From Apium graveolens (lineage: Eukaryota > Streptophyta > Magnoliopsida > Apiales > Apiaceae): a stretch of DNA of 64,000 nt. Shown here piece by piece: positions 20,249 through 32,253 of this stretch. Positions within the stretch are counted from its first letter, which is position 1. The number at the start of each line of letters is the position of its first letter. A program made the translations under genes and the position numbers. The stretch is from the NCBI RefSeq assembly GCF_009905375.1, contig NC_133655.1, forward strand, positions 168,887,141 through 168,951,140, written 5' to 3'. Below the pieces are notes generated by a model. That model saw only the letters and a list, made by a program, of their open reading frames with translations, did no database searches and was not told the origin of the DNA.

Positions 20249-20656
20249 TTCAGGACTGATGATGGGATAGTCTAGTTGTCTAGTTAGCCGAGGCCTTAGT
20301 AAGAGCCAATTTTCCGGGATAGTTGACTTGTATATAGCATCCCTTTTTCTGACTAGACAGATAGACTCTTGTGTATCATTTTTGGGACAGATGGCTGTAG
20401 CACTGTTGTACTTTTGACCAGATCAGACTACGTATTTCTCACATTATGTATATATTTGTTTCCTTTCGGTTCAGTTCCTTAGTGACGAGATCACTGTTTT
20501 TATCATTATTATTACTGCACTTCGTATTAGAACTGTCATAAAATAATAGAATTGCGAGATACGTTCTCCCCATTATAAGAGCTGTGCAAGGCACAATGTT
20601 GTATATGATTGTGACCTAACATTGAATTTCCCAATAATATTTTTTTTATCAGAATC

Positions 20657-23600
20657 ATGCCGCCAAGAAAGATTGGAACTAGGGCGAACCCTGGATCTGA
20701 GGACCAGGGAAGCCATAACCAGGATGATAGGAACCAGGAACACAGTGAAGAGGAAGACGAGGATTATGTGGAATAGGATGATTCCCTGTATGAAGAGGAA
20801 GAGGAAACATATGATGTTGAGGGATTTGAGATAGAGGCTGAAGAAGGAGAAACTGAGGTTGAGCAACCAGTACCAAACCCAGGCATGGATCCCATGGGCT
20901 AGTTCATGCAACTCCTAAGGCAGAACTTGGAACGTCAACCCAACCCACCCCCTCAAGGAAATAACAATACTGTGGCAAACTCTTTCAGGGCTTTTAAGTC
21001 CCTTAAGCCCCCTGAGTTCCATGGATCAGCCGACCCAGTTGAGGCAAGGGCATGGTTAAAGGAAATGGAGAAATCCTTTGAGATTCTGAGTACCGATGAG
21101 GCACATAAGACTGTATTTGCTACCTACCTTCTGAAAGGAGAGGCTAACTACTGGTGGGAGGCCAAGAAAAACATGGAGACAGATGCTATTATAACCTGGG
21201 AGAGATTCAGTCAGTTGTTTCTGGGAAAGTATTTCCCGAGGTTTATGGAAAACCAGATGGAGCTCAAGTTCTTGGAGCTAAAGCAGAATAACTTGTCTGT
21301 AGCAGAGTACGAAGCGAAATTTACTGAGTTATCAAGGTTTGTGCTGGAGTTTGTGAGCACCGAGGAAAAGAAAGCTAAGAGGTTTCAGCAGGGACTGAAA
21401 CCGTGGATTCAGAATAGGGTGGCAATCCTTGAGCTTACGGATTATGCCACTCTGGTGCAAAAGGCAACGATTGTAGAAGCCAGAAGTGAACAGATGCAGA
21501 AGGAAAGGGAGAAGAAGGGAATAAAGAGGAAAAGTATGAGCATGGGTGGAGGTTCCGCAGGAAGGAGCTTCCCAACTAGATTTAATCGAGGAGCAGTGTC
21601 CCTACCGGGAAGGAACACTGGGTTTAAGCGGCCCATGAACGTGAATGTGAGCCAGAGTGGCCAGAAGTCAAGAATGTCCTATTCCAACCAGTCTCGACCC
21701 CCATTTCCAGCCTGTAACACTTGTGGAAGGATGCATTCTGGGGAATGTAAAGGAAAGCCGGTAATCTGCTTCAAGTGTGGTCGAGAGGGTCACTATTCGG
21801 ACAAGTGCACTTCGCCAACCCCCATTACCCGCCCATCCACCACTTGTCATCAGTGTGGACGCCCGGGTCATTGGAAGAGGGAATGCCCAATGAACAAACC
21901 AGCAGCTTCGGGAGCAAGCAGGGCTGCTTCTAATAAGCCACCTACCACAAGGACTTTCAACATGACAGTCCAGGATGCTATGAAAGATTCAGATGTGATA
22001 GCAGGTACCCTTTCTCTAAATTCAGTCAGTGCAAACATTTTATTTGATTCGGGAGCAACTAAATCTTTTATATCAAGGGACTTTGCGTGTAAATTAAGAC
22101 TTAAAGCTGAACCCTTGATAGAACCCTTGCAAGTAGAAATAGCCAATCATGAAATTATTCCTGTTAACCAGATTCACCCCGCCTGTGAGATAGGCATAGG
22201 GGAGCAATATTTTAGTGTTGATCTAATTCCTTTTAAATTAGGGGAGTTTGATGTAATTTTGGGAATGGACTGGCTATCTAGCAATGATGCTCAGATAGAC
22301 TGTAAAGGGAAGAAAGTTAAGTTAAATATCCCAGGGAAGAAAGAAGTTATATTTAGAGGAAAGAGGCAGACGCAGAAATTTTTGACTATGGCCCAGGCCA
22401 GAAGGATGCTACGAAAAGGAAATGAGGCTTACCTAGCCTATGTGGTGGACACACAGAAGGAGGTGCCCAACTTACAAGATATTCCATTAGTCAACGAATT
22501 TGAAGATGTATTCCCACAAGACCTTCCGGGATTACCACCCGATAGAGTGATTGAATTTGCTATTAAATTGGCCCCCGGGACGGCGCCAGTTTCAAAAGCA
22601 CCTTACCGGTTAGCCCCATTAGAAATGAAGGAATTAGCTATCCAATTGCAGGAACTCTTGGATAAGGGTATGATAAGACCCAGTGTGTCTCCGTGGGGAG
22701 CACCAGTTTTATTTGTTAAGAAGAAAGATGGGAGCATGAGGCTGTGCATCGACTATCGAGAGTTGAACAAGCTAACCATAAAGAACAGGTACCCATTACC
22801 TAGAATAGACGATCTGTTCGACCAGCTAAAGGATGCTGTTTATTTTTCCAAGATCGACCTGAGAACTGGATATCACCAACTAAAGATTAAACCCGAAGAT
22901 ATTTCCAAGACAACGTTCCGTACCAGGTATGGGCATTATGAGTTCTTGGTAATGTCCTTTGGATTAACCAACGCCCCAGTGGCTTTCATGGACTTAATGA
23001 ATAGAGTATTTAAGAAGTACTTGGACAAGTGTGTGATAGTTTTTATCGATGATATTTTGATTTACTCAAGGACTGAGGCAGAACATGCAGAGCATTTGAG
23101 AATAGCTCTAGGAATACTCAGAGAGGAACAGTTGTATGCCAAATTCTCGAAGTGTGAATTCTGGCGGAATGAAGTACAATTTTTAGGACATGTGATCAAT
23201 AAAGAAGGAGTATTGGTCGACCCCTCCAAGATAGAGGTGGTCTCGAATTGGGAAAGGCCAACCACACCCACAGAGGTAAGGAGTTTCATAGGATTGGCCG
23301 GCTACAATCGTAGATTTGTACAGGACTTTGCGAAGATCGCAGCCCCTTTGACACGACTTACTCGTAAGACAGAGAAGTTTGAATGGACGGAGAAATGCGA
23401 GAACAGTTTTCAGGAATTAAAGAAAAGGTTGGTAACGGCCCCGGTGTTGGCATTGCCGGACGGAAAAGGAGATTTTGTGATATATAGTGACGCGTCGCAC
23501 AAGGGATTAGGGTGTGTGCTTATGCAGCACGGTAAAGTGATTGCGTATACATCGAGACAACTGAAGGAATACGAGATTAGATATCCTACTCATGACCTTG

Positions 23601-25362
23601 AGCTCGCGGCAATAGTATTTGCCTTAAAAATTTGGAGGCACTACTTGTATGGAGAGAAGTGCGAGATTTTCACAGACCATAAGAGCCTCAAGTACATATT
23701 TACGCAGAAAGAGCTCAACATGCGCCAGAGGAGATGGTTAGAACTAATCAAGGACTATGATTGTGAGATTCTCTATCATCCAGGGAAAGCCAATGTGGTG
23801 GCTGACGCCCTTAGTAGAAAGGAAAGACTCAGAATGATAACGACTTCGGAAGAATTGATAAGGGATTTTGAGAGAATGGAAATAGAAGTAAAGGTAACCG
23901 GAACCGGAACTGAAAAGCTTTTTGAGATCTCAATGCAGCCAGAGTTATTGGAAAAGATCAGATTGTGCCAAGAGAAAATAATGAATGAAGGTAGAGAGTC
24001 AATGACTGGAGAGGAGATCCATACTGAGAAAGATGATAAATGAATAATGAGGTACTCCTACCGGATTTGGGTTCCGAATGTTCAAGAGCTTAAAGATGAG
24101 ATTTTGGATGAAAGCCATAGTTCAAGGTATTCCATTCACCCGGGAAGTACCAAGATGTATAGGGATTTGAAAGAATATTACTGGTGGCCCAACATGAAGA
24201 GGGACGTAGCAGAATGGGTAAACAAATGTTTGACTTGCCAAAGGGTAAAGGCAGAGCACCAGAGACCCAGTGGACTTTTACGACCCCTGGAGATTCCCGA
24301 ATGCAAATGGGAACAGATAGCGATGGATTTTATTGTAGGCTTGCCAAGGACGAAAGCCAATCATGACGCCATATGGGTAATTATAGACCGACTGACAAAG
24401 TCAGCTCATTTCATTCCTATCAATGAGAGATACACAGTCGATAGACTGGTGGACATTTACCTTAAGGAAATAGTGGCGCGACATGGAGTCCCAGCGTCCA
24501 TTGTCTCAGACCGAGACCCCAGGTTCAACTCCAGATTTTGGAGGAGCTTTCAGGAATGTGCGGGGACCAAGTTAAATATGAGTACCGCGTACCATCCCCA
24601 GACGGATGGGCAGAGTGAAAGGACCATCCAGACACTAGAGGATATGTTGAGAGTCTGTGCAATAGACCTTAAAGGAAGTTGGGATGACCACTTGCCGTTG
24701 ATCGAGTTTTCTTATAACAATAGCTTTCATGCTAGCATCGGAATGCCGCCTTATGAGGCCCTGTACGGAAGAAGGTGTCGATCTCCCTTATACTGGGATG
24801 AAGTGGGGGAGCGGAAGATGCTCGGACCCGAAGTGGTCCAAAGGACCAAAGATATAGTGGATCTTATCAGAGGGCGACTTGTAGCAGCCCAAGACAGACA
24901 GAAGAAATATACAGACCTAGCCCGAAAGGACAAGGAATATGAAGTAGGGGACTTAGTACTGCTGAAAGTATCCCCTTGGAAGGGATTAATGAGGTTCGGA
25001 AAGAAAGGAAAACTAAGCCCAAGATACATTGGACCTTTTGAGATATTAAGACGGATTGGAAAGTTAGCTTACGAGCTAGCCTTACCCCCTAACTTGCAAC
25101 AAGTTCATAATGTGTTCCATGTGTCAATGCTAAGTATCATCGGGATGCCAGACACATAGTGGAGTACGAGCAGGTGAATATGCAACCAGATCTGACTTAC
25201 GTGGAGAAGCCAGTAAGGATTATAGATAAGAAGGAGCAGGTGCTTCAGAACAAAGTGATCAAGCTAGTCAGAGTACTATGGCAGAATCATAATATGGAAG
25301 AATCAACTTTGGAACTAGAGAGCACAATGCTAGAAAAGTACCCCCATTTATTTTCTATTTGA
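20657..25362 (+). pseudogene. gag-pol: GypD gag-pol polyprotein, four breaks
   Basis: From ATG 20657 (MPPRKIGTRANP): acidic leader; gag core ([28 protein letters not shown]); two CCHC knuckles ([28 protein letters not shown]) near 21770-21890; protease [10 protein letters not shown] near 22045; RT with CIDYRELNK and FIDD at about 23042-23055; RNase H with DASHKGLG and [10 protein letters not shown]; integrase HHCC, then MDFIVGLPRTK, SDRDPRF and PQTDGQSE; and a chromodomain-like tail ending PHLFSI at 25362. Breaks: TAG at 20774, TAG at 20900, TGA at 24041, and a loss of about 4 bases near 25130 between VSML and the tail. The rest reads well, so the loss of function looks recent. Such tails steer insertion to heterochromatin in chromoviruses. 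Confidence 0.93.
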
Positions 25363-25379
25363 TTCCGGGACGGAATCCT

Positions 25380-25395
25380 TTTAAGGAGGGGAGAC
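25380..25395 (+). other. GypD polypurine tract
   Basis: TTAAGGAGGGGAGAC directly precedes the 3' LTR at 25396. Confidence 0.85.
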
Positions 25396-28300
25396 TGTAA
25401 TAACCCCCAAAATTTTGAACTTTTTGTAACCCTTGTGAATAGTGTTTTAGCTGAATGAGAAAACTTTTCATGCCACACTATGTAGGGGTTCTGTTATGGA
25501 TATTCTGAGATTTTATTAGTACTCTACATGGTATATAAGTGTATGTAAAGATCATCAGAATCCAATTCCGAACACTTTGATTTTTCCCGGAAATACATTA
25601 GATACGGAAAGAATTGAGTATAAGGTAACAGGATAAAAAGGATTTAAATTAAAGGATTATAAGAGAGGATCAAAAAAGGAATATAATATATTGAGAAAGG
25701 TTAAGGGAACCTAAGTAATAAGATCCCGGGTATGATCCCTCAAACGATAAACGAAAACGAAAGTTAAGCGAACCGTATAACAGATCAGCGGTCATTAGGC
25801 AAACAATTAGGAAGTTAATCAAAGAGATTAGTGGGGATGATGTCACCCAACCAATGAGAAGAGGACAAGGAGGGAAATATGACATCATAGCATGACATGG
25901 GAAGGAAGGAGGTGTGGTTGAATGAGAACCACACAAAGTCCAAGGTTAAATAGGTAATTAACTAAAACAAAAACAAAACCAACCAACCAAGCCAAATAAT
26001 TCATTCTTCATCAAAACAAAAAGGAACCAAGGCATTATTTCTTCATTTGCTCTCGGCTTTTTCACATTTTAAAGGCAAGAATTTTCAAAATCCAAGATCC
26101 AAGCTTCCTAAATTGGTGAGATAATTCCCTAATCATCCTTATGCATAGTTATGGCTATATCATGAGTTTAAGCCTTCAATTCTTTCTCAATCTTCTTCAA
26201 TAAATCAATGAAGAAGACAATGAATAGTGTTTTCAAGGTTTTAACTTGAATTTTTTTCTTGTTTTCCTTTAAGATCCAAGCATCCATAAGACTTCTCAAA
26301 GCTTCTTAAGGCTTCCTAGCTACTCCCACCACTTCAAGGAAGGTATATCATCTCCAAACCCTAGATTCCTATGTATAATAAGATGATTTTGATTATTATG
26401 GTGATATAATTGCTTAATGCTTGTGGTTTAGAGTGTGGGTTGGAGTGGTAGTGAAATGGAATGGTGAATCTTGTTGTTTTGGTTAAAAGAACTTAAGTAT
26501 AGTTAAATTCAAGCTTAGGCATAAGTATAAATGTTAATATTGAATTTATTGGGGCTGTTATGATGTGATAAGGATGGACTTTGGTTGTATGAATGGGTTG
26601 AGCTTGAATTGTGATGGTTTTTGAATGGTTTAAATTTGGGAAATCACGTAAACATAGCCGTCATAATGTCTGATTTACTTTAGACTGCTTTTGTTCATAA
26701 CATTAGGACCCGAGACCCCCTTCTAGATTTTGACCATTGCCATTTTTAGATAGCTCATGTTACGAGCTTCGTTTTGATATGTAGTTCGTTCGATTCTGAT
26801 GCACGGTTTAGGAGAAACGACCGTTTCAAGTAACGGCGTTTCGCGAACGAAACTTTTCCCCTCGCCTTACTTTGAAACGTAGGTTAAAGACCAAAAAGGG
26901 TTAATTAATGTATGAAACAATTATGGTAAGTGTGTTAGGCAGTTGGTAAGCCATCCGCGAAAGAATCGCCTTAAAACTCATAATGGTTAATTTATTAAAA
27001 ATGGTGGAGCCGAGGGTACTCGAGTGACTTAAGAGAATCAGTAAGCGCAAAACAAGCGTTAGAGTCTAAGTTAGTTAAAGTATAGATTTACAAGTGACTT
27101 TGGTTTAATTCCAACTTACTTGGTGTTTATAGGTTACCAGACTCGTCCCGAGCCTTTTATCACCCCCAGTCGCTCAGGCAAGTTTTCTATCCGTTATACT
27201 GTTGTTGTGATGTATATATGTATATGCATTATCTTGCGATAGATGCATGTTGGTTAATTAGCAAATGTTGCGATATATTGAAGCATGCTGATATGGTATA
27301 TATATGCATGCCTGTTTCGTATTCTTTCCATATATATCTATTGGTTCAGTTGATAATACCTATGCTAGAGAATAGCAGTAATTTGCATATACCCTTAGTA
27401 TAGGGACCCAAAGGTGAAAACATTTTCTAAAACCGGGAGTCGAGGATCCTGAGTAGATTTTATATATATATATTTATATATATATATGGTTATAGTTTTC
27501 AAAACTATTAATCGAATAAGGTTTATTTGATAACTTTATTTTATTATTGAATATTATTTTGAATATTCATTCGAGGGCTTATGACTCCTTTTATTTTATT
27601 AATTGAATATTATTTGAATATTCATTTGAGGAAGTATGACTCCTTTATTTTATTTAATGAATATTGTTTATAATATTCATTCAAGGTATTATGACTCCGC
27701 TTATTACTGAAATATATTCTTTATTTTATTAAAGAATAAGGTGTCAATAATCAAACTTATTTTCGATTATTCAAATAAAGATAGTACTTTCATATAAGTA
27801 TATCTTTGGTTATTTAATATCCATTTCAAGAATAAGTTTTAAAACTTCTACTTCGATTATTTTTATAAGATTATTCTCTATGGGAATATTATTTAAATAA
27901 TAATATTCAGATATTTTCAAAATATATTGGGACTGATTTACTTCATTAAATCAGCATTACTTTAAACACTCTTTAAAGTGTTTTCGAGTCTTCAAAATGA
28001 TTTTTAAAAGTTAGAGCGGATCCCAAAACTCATTTTTTTTATATTTAAGATCTTCCTTTCAAAAGGGGATTTAAATACTCGCTCAAAACCTGGGGGATCC
28101 AGCGCTGTGGTGCATTTTACATTCGCAACGTGGTTGCTGTTTTGAGAAAACAAATGAATTGATTACTTACCCAACGTTCGGGAAGTAAGCCCATCTAATT
28201 GAGTCAGCATAAGCGACAGGCCGGGTACGGTCTATCAAAGTATAAGTGGCTGGGTGGCAGTCCATCAACGCGTAAGGGGCCGGGTGGCGGTCCAGCACAA

Positions 28301-29264
28301 GGTCCTTATGTGGCCAGGGTGATGACCGGTGAGGGATTCATCCATCTACTAGTAGAAAAGGTTACTTATTGGTATCTTTGCCTGATCAGCAAGATATCTG
28401 GTTTATGCCAAAATTCTTTTCCTTTCCAAAATTCATTGGATGTTTCAAACTCTGTTCATACTTTACATAACAGAGGTTCCAGGAAATGTTTAAGAGATAT
28501 ATATGTGGATATATATCGGGACTAAATAAAGTATCTCGTAACTTTATTTCATTCAATAATATTTCAAAGATTGAATCTATTCAAGCCTTAACTTGTGGTC
28601 TCATCTATGGGATGTTTTTTTTAAACCTATAATACTTTGAACAGTTATAGTTCAAGTAGCCTTATAAATGATATAAGTATAGTGAAGTATTTGGTAACTT
28701 CATCTTCCTTTCAGCTTATATCCAGTAAGTAATTATCTTTCTTTTGATAAAGGTTTTCAGTAAGTTATCTATTAGATACTTGCATCATTGATTACACTAT
28801 ATATTATCTTGCGAGCTGTAAGGCTCACTCTTGCTTTATTTCTTCATCACACAACAACAGTTAGAAAGGATGGCCAGACTCCAGCAGACCCAGCGCAAGC
28901 GCGTGGGAAGCGTCCCGCGTCCTCCCGTTGATGTCATAGCTGCTATAGCTGCAGAGGTAGACCTATCTGTAGATCAGACCATCTACTTTTGAGAATCAAT
29001 TATGTATAATTATAACTTGTGGCAGGTAATGGCAATTAATTGTAAACTTATTAAGTAATCATTTTGGGTTGTAATAACTTTTAAATTGTGGATTCAAAGA
29101 CTTGTACTTATTTCAATTTCATCTCTGAGACTATAACGGGTTGTGGTGTGTGTTAGTGTGGGGTCACAGCATAAGGTTAATTATTATTAATAAAGTGAAG
29201 TGATATTGTGGAAAGAAAGTCTCTGACGACCCGGATCCCCGACCCCGGATCTGGGGGTGTTACA
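25396..29264 (+). repeat. GypD 3' LTR (3869 bp)
   Basis: It is the counterpart of 15460-19322 and has a 9-bp extra segment (GATATAATT) near 26404. It ends TGTTACA before the target duplication CAAAT. The 55-bp repeat, the GC-rich repeat and the 40-codon ORF are all present. Confidence 0.95.
28870..28992 (+). CDS. GypD 40-codon LTR ORF, right copy
   Basis: Same 40-residue peptide as at 18928-19050, with one synonymous difference. Neighbouring LTR sequence has substitutions and a shorter T-run, so identity at the peptide level is suggestive but rests on few sites. Confidence 0.4.
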   Translation: MARLQQTQRKRVGSVPRPPVDVIAAIAAEVDLSVDQTIYF

Positions 29265-29269
29265 CAAAT

Positions 29270-32241
29270 CCAAAGTCGGTATGAAACCATCAGAGTTCCT
29301 ATACTGAGACCATCTGAATATGCCATATGGAAGGTGAGGATGACCATGTTTCTGGAAGCTACATATCTAGAATATCTTGATAGAATCAAGGAAGGACCTC
29401 ACAAACCAACCAAGCTCGCTGTTGCAGTTGCAGGTGAAGCAGCAAAAACCATACCAAAGGAAAAGAGTGATTATATTAGCTGAAGATATCACATCAATTG
29501 CTAAGGATGCTAAGGTACGACACTTACTGCATAGTGCCATTGATAATGTAATGTCAAACAGGGTAATTAACTGCAAGACTGCTAAAGAGATATGGGATGC
29601 TCTGGAAACAAGGTGTCAGGGAACTGATACGATTAAAAAGAACAGGAAGTCAATACTCACTCAAGAGTATGAACACTTTGACTCAAAGGCTAATGAATCA
29701 TTGACTGATTTATATGATAGATTTGTCAAACTCTTGAATGATCTGTCACTGATTAATAAGGAGTATGATCTTGAAGATTCAAACCTTAAATTCCTGTTAG
29801 CTCTTCCTGAATGTTGGGATTTGAAGGCAACAACAATAAGAGATAATTACAATCTTGATGAAACAACTCTTGATGAAATTTATGGAATGCTCAAGACTCA
29901 TAAACTTGAGATGGAACAAAGAAGCAAGAGAAAAGGAGGAAAGTCAAGGACAGTTGCTCTTAAGGCTGAAGAAGAATCCCCCAAGGCAGCTACCTCAAGG
30001 AAAGACAAGGGTAAAGCTCTTTTCACAAAGTCTGATACTGAGTCATCAAGTTTTGAAAGCGATGATGACTCAGATTCTGAAAGCTTGCTTGAGACTGATG
30101 CTGATGAGGAGATGATGAAGCTGTGTGCTCTTATGGTGAAAGGGATCACAAAGATTGCATAGAGGAAGTTCAGGAAGGGAAATAAGTTTTCCAGGAAAGG
30201 CATAAGTTCTGATAAGAAAAATTTTAGAAGATCTGAAGGCAGAGGAGGAAAGTCTGATAGAGGAGATTATACCAATGTCAAATGCTATAACTGTGGTGAG
30301 AAAGGCCACATATCTCCTGATTGTAAGAAGGTAAAAGGTGACAAAGGCAAGGCTCTTGTCACAAAGTAGAAAAGCTGGACAGACACCTCAGACTCTAAAA
30401 GTGAGGAGAACTATGCGTTGATGGCAAATGCTGATAAAGAAAGTGCTGAGAGCTAGGGGTGTACACGGATCGGGTTGGGCGGGTTGGGAGAATTTAGCAA
30501 CCCAACCCAATTAGTTCGGGTTTTCAAAATTTCAACCCAACCCAAACCATTTAAATTTATAACCCAAACCAATTTGTATACTTCGGTTTGGTTCGGTTTG
30601 GATCGGTTTGATCGGTTTATTAAATATACAAAATTAATATAAAAAATTATAATAAAATATAAGGTTTCAAAGTTTAAAACACTTGAAAATAGTTCAAAAC
30701 AATATTACAATCCTCCATATTGAATAGTCTTAAGCATCTAATTTTTGACATCAAAAGTACAAATAATATTGCTTACGATTTAAATATTGGAATGAATCAT
30801 TAATGCAAAAAATATAACACTAATCAAACATCTATTGTTGTTACGAAATGAACTATGAACACGGAGGTTATAAGTTAAATTTAGAGTTAGAGATATATGG
30901 ATCTATGTAAATGGCCTAAACATAATTTTGGATTAACTTATTAGCATGTACATATATATTTTAATCGTGTTGGGTTGGATTGGTTTAAAATTATCGAAAA
31001 CCATATCCAACCCAATTAAATCGGGTTGACATTTTTTCAACCCAACTATATATCGGGTTGAAAAAAATCGGTTTGGTTCGGCCGAAATAGGGTCGGTTCG
31101 GTTTGGATTGGTCGGGTTGGCCAAACCGTGTACACCCCTACTAAGAGCAGTTCTGAAGCTGCTGAAACAAAGGTACCTCAGACTACTTATGATTTTCATA
31201 CTGATGATATTAATGAATTGAGAAGATATCTTAAAACCATGTTTGTTAGTTATAGAGATCAAACTTTAACATGTGAAAGATTAACTTCTGAAAATCTTGC
31301 TTTTAAGAAAAGAAATGATTTCTTAGAAAAAGAGTTAGTTATGTTCCATCAAACTCAGAAGGATAGAGATGATGCTTTTTATGTTAGGGATGAAGTGCTA
31401 AAAACTGAATGAATCTCTAAAAACTGAGTTAGAAAAGGAAAGAGAGATAATCAGGACTTGGACTAACTCTGGCGGAACAACTCAAAATTTGCTAAGTAGT
31501 GAAAATTGGAAAGAGGGCTTAGGTTATGGAGAGGATAAGAATGATAAAGGAACTTTAGAAATTAAGCCTGTTGTTAAGCAAAAGACAAAGTTAAAACCTG
31601 TTAAGTTTGTAACTATAAAGTCTGATAATGAGAGATCAGAAGTTAAAGTGGAATTAACTTCTGACAAACTAAAACAGGAAAAGACTGCTGAAGTAAATAT
31701 AGGCTTAATGACTAAGAAGTAGCTTAAGCATAAGCTGAAAAATGTTAAGAATGCAAACAAGGTTAAATCACCTAGGAAAAATAGGAATGGAAAGGAAGGT
31801 GTGAATAAAGGCAATGATTATAAACCTGTTCCTGATGCTCCTAGGAAAACATGTCATAACTGTGGAAGTTCTAATCATCTGGCTTCTTTTTGCAGGAAGA
31901 ATAAGAACATAAACTCCTTACCTTCAAAATCAGGAGTTAAAAGTCAGTCTGTTAGATTTAAACCACATAATCCTAGTTTTCATTGTGGTAGTTTATGGCA
32001 TTCCATTTATACTTGTAAGGAATATCATAGTTTGTACTATGATTATTATCAATTAAAACCTTCTTTGAAGAAAGTTTCCATTGTTCCTTCTAGTGTAAAT
32101 TCTGATTCAAAGTCTGATAGTGTAAGTTCTGATAAGAAAAATGTTAACATAAACTCTGATGCTAAATCTGCTGCAAATGTTAACAAACTTGATAAGGCCA
32201 AAGGATCCAAGCAAGTCTGGGTCCTTAAAACTAATCATTAG
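29270..32241 (+). pseudogene. gag: CopB gag, main part, broken
   Basis: The frame resumes after GypD with SRYETIRVPILRPSEYAIWK, typical copia gag. It shifts frame near 29455-29483, then runs through GTDTIKKNRKS and LDEIYGMLKTHKLEME. Stops lie at 30160-30162 and 30367-30369. A CCHC knuckle, CYNCGEKGHISPDC, is near 30285. The MITE at 30454-31140 then interrupts it. Afterwards there is a coiled coil, a frameshift near 31410, a stop at 31720-31722 and a second knuckle-like motif, CHNCGSSNHLASFC, near 31855. Gag ends WVLKTNH at 32241. The last 300 bp repeat AAGTTCTGAT-like words that encode Ser-Ser-Asp. Confidence 0.88.
30454..31140. mobile_element. hAT-like MITE, 687 bp
   Basis: The ends are a 15-bp perfect terminal inverted repeat (TAGGGGTGTACACGG and complement). 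The flanks are an 8-bp duplication with one mismatch, CTGAGAGC (30446-30453) and CTAAGAGC (31141-31148). Just inside are repeated GG(T/A)TCGGTTTGG-type subterminal words, on opposite strands at the two ends. The middle is AT-rich and has no transposase-like ORF. An 8-bp duplication and subterminal repeats are hAT features, so I call it a non-autonomous hAT element. Confidence 0.85.
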
Positions 32242-32253
32242 TGGTCTTTGTGA

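Larger units (their letters stand above)
15460..29264 (+). mobile_element. GypD: Tekay/Del-type Ty3/gypsy chromovirus
   Basis: A 13.8-kb element with LTRs of 3863 and 3869 bp, flanked by the 5-bp duplication CAAAT (15455-15459 and 29265-29269). The order is LTR, PBS, extra ORF, gag-pol with PR-RT-RNaseH-INT-chromodomain-like tail, polypurine tract, LTR. INT after RNase H plus a C-terminal chromodomain-like tail marks a chromovirus, and the sequence pattern fits Tekay/Del. In the first kilobase the LTR copies differ by 13 substitutions and one 9-bp indel. Gag-pol carries three in-frame stops and one frameshift. Confidence 0.95.

Noticed and set aside
31524..31814. Antisense frames opposite gag, pol and ORF3
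   Set aside because: Low-complexity translations of the complementary strand of recognised genes; no start context or domain.
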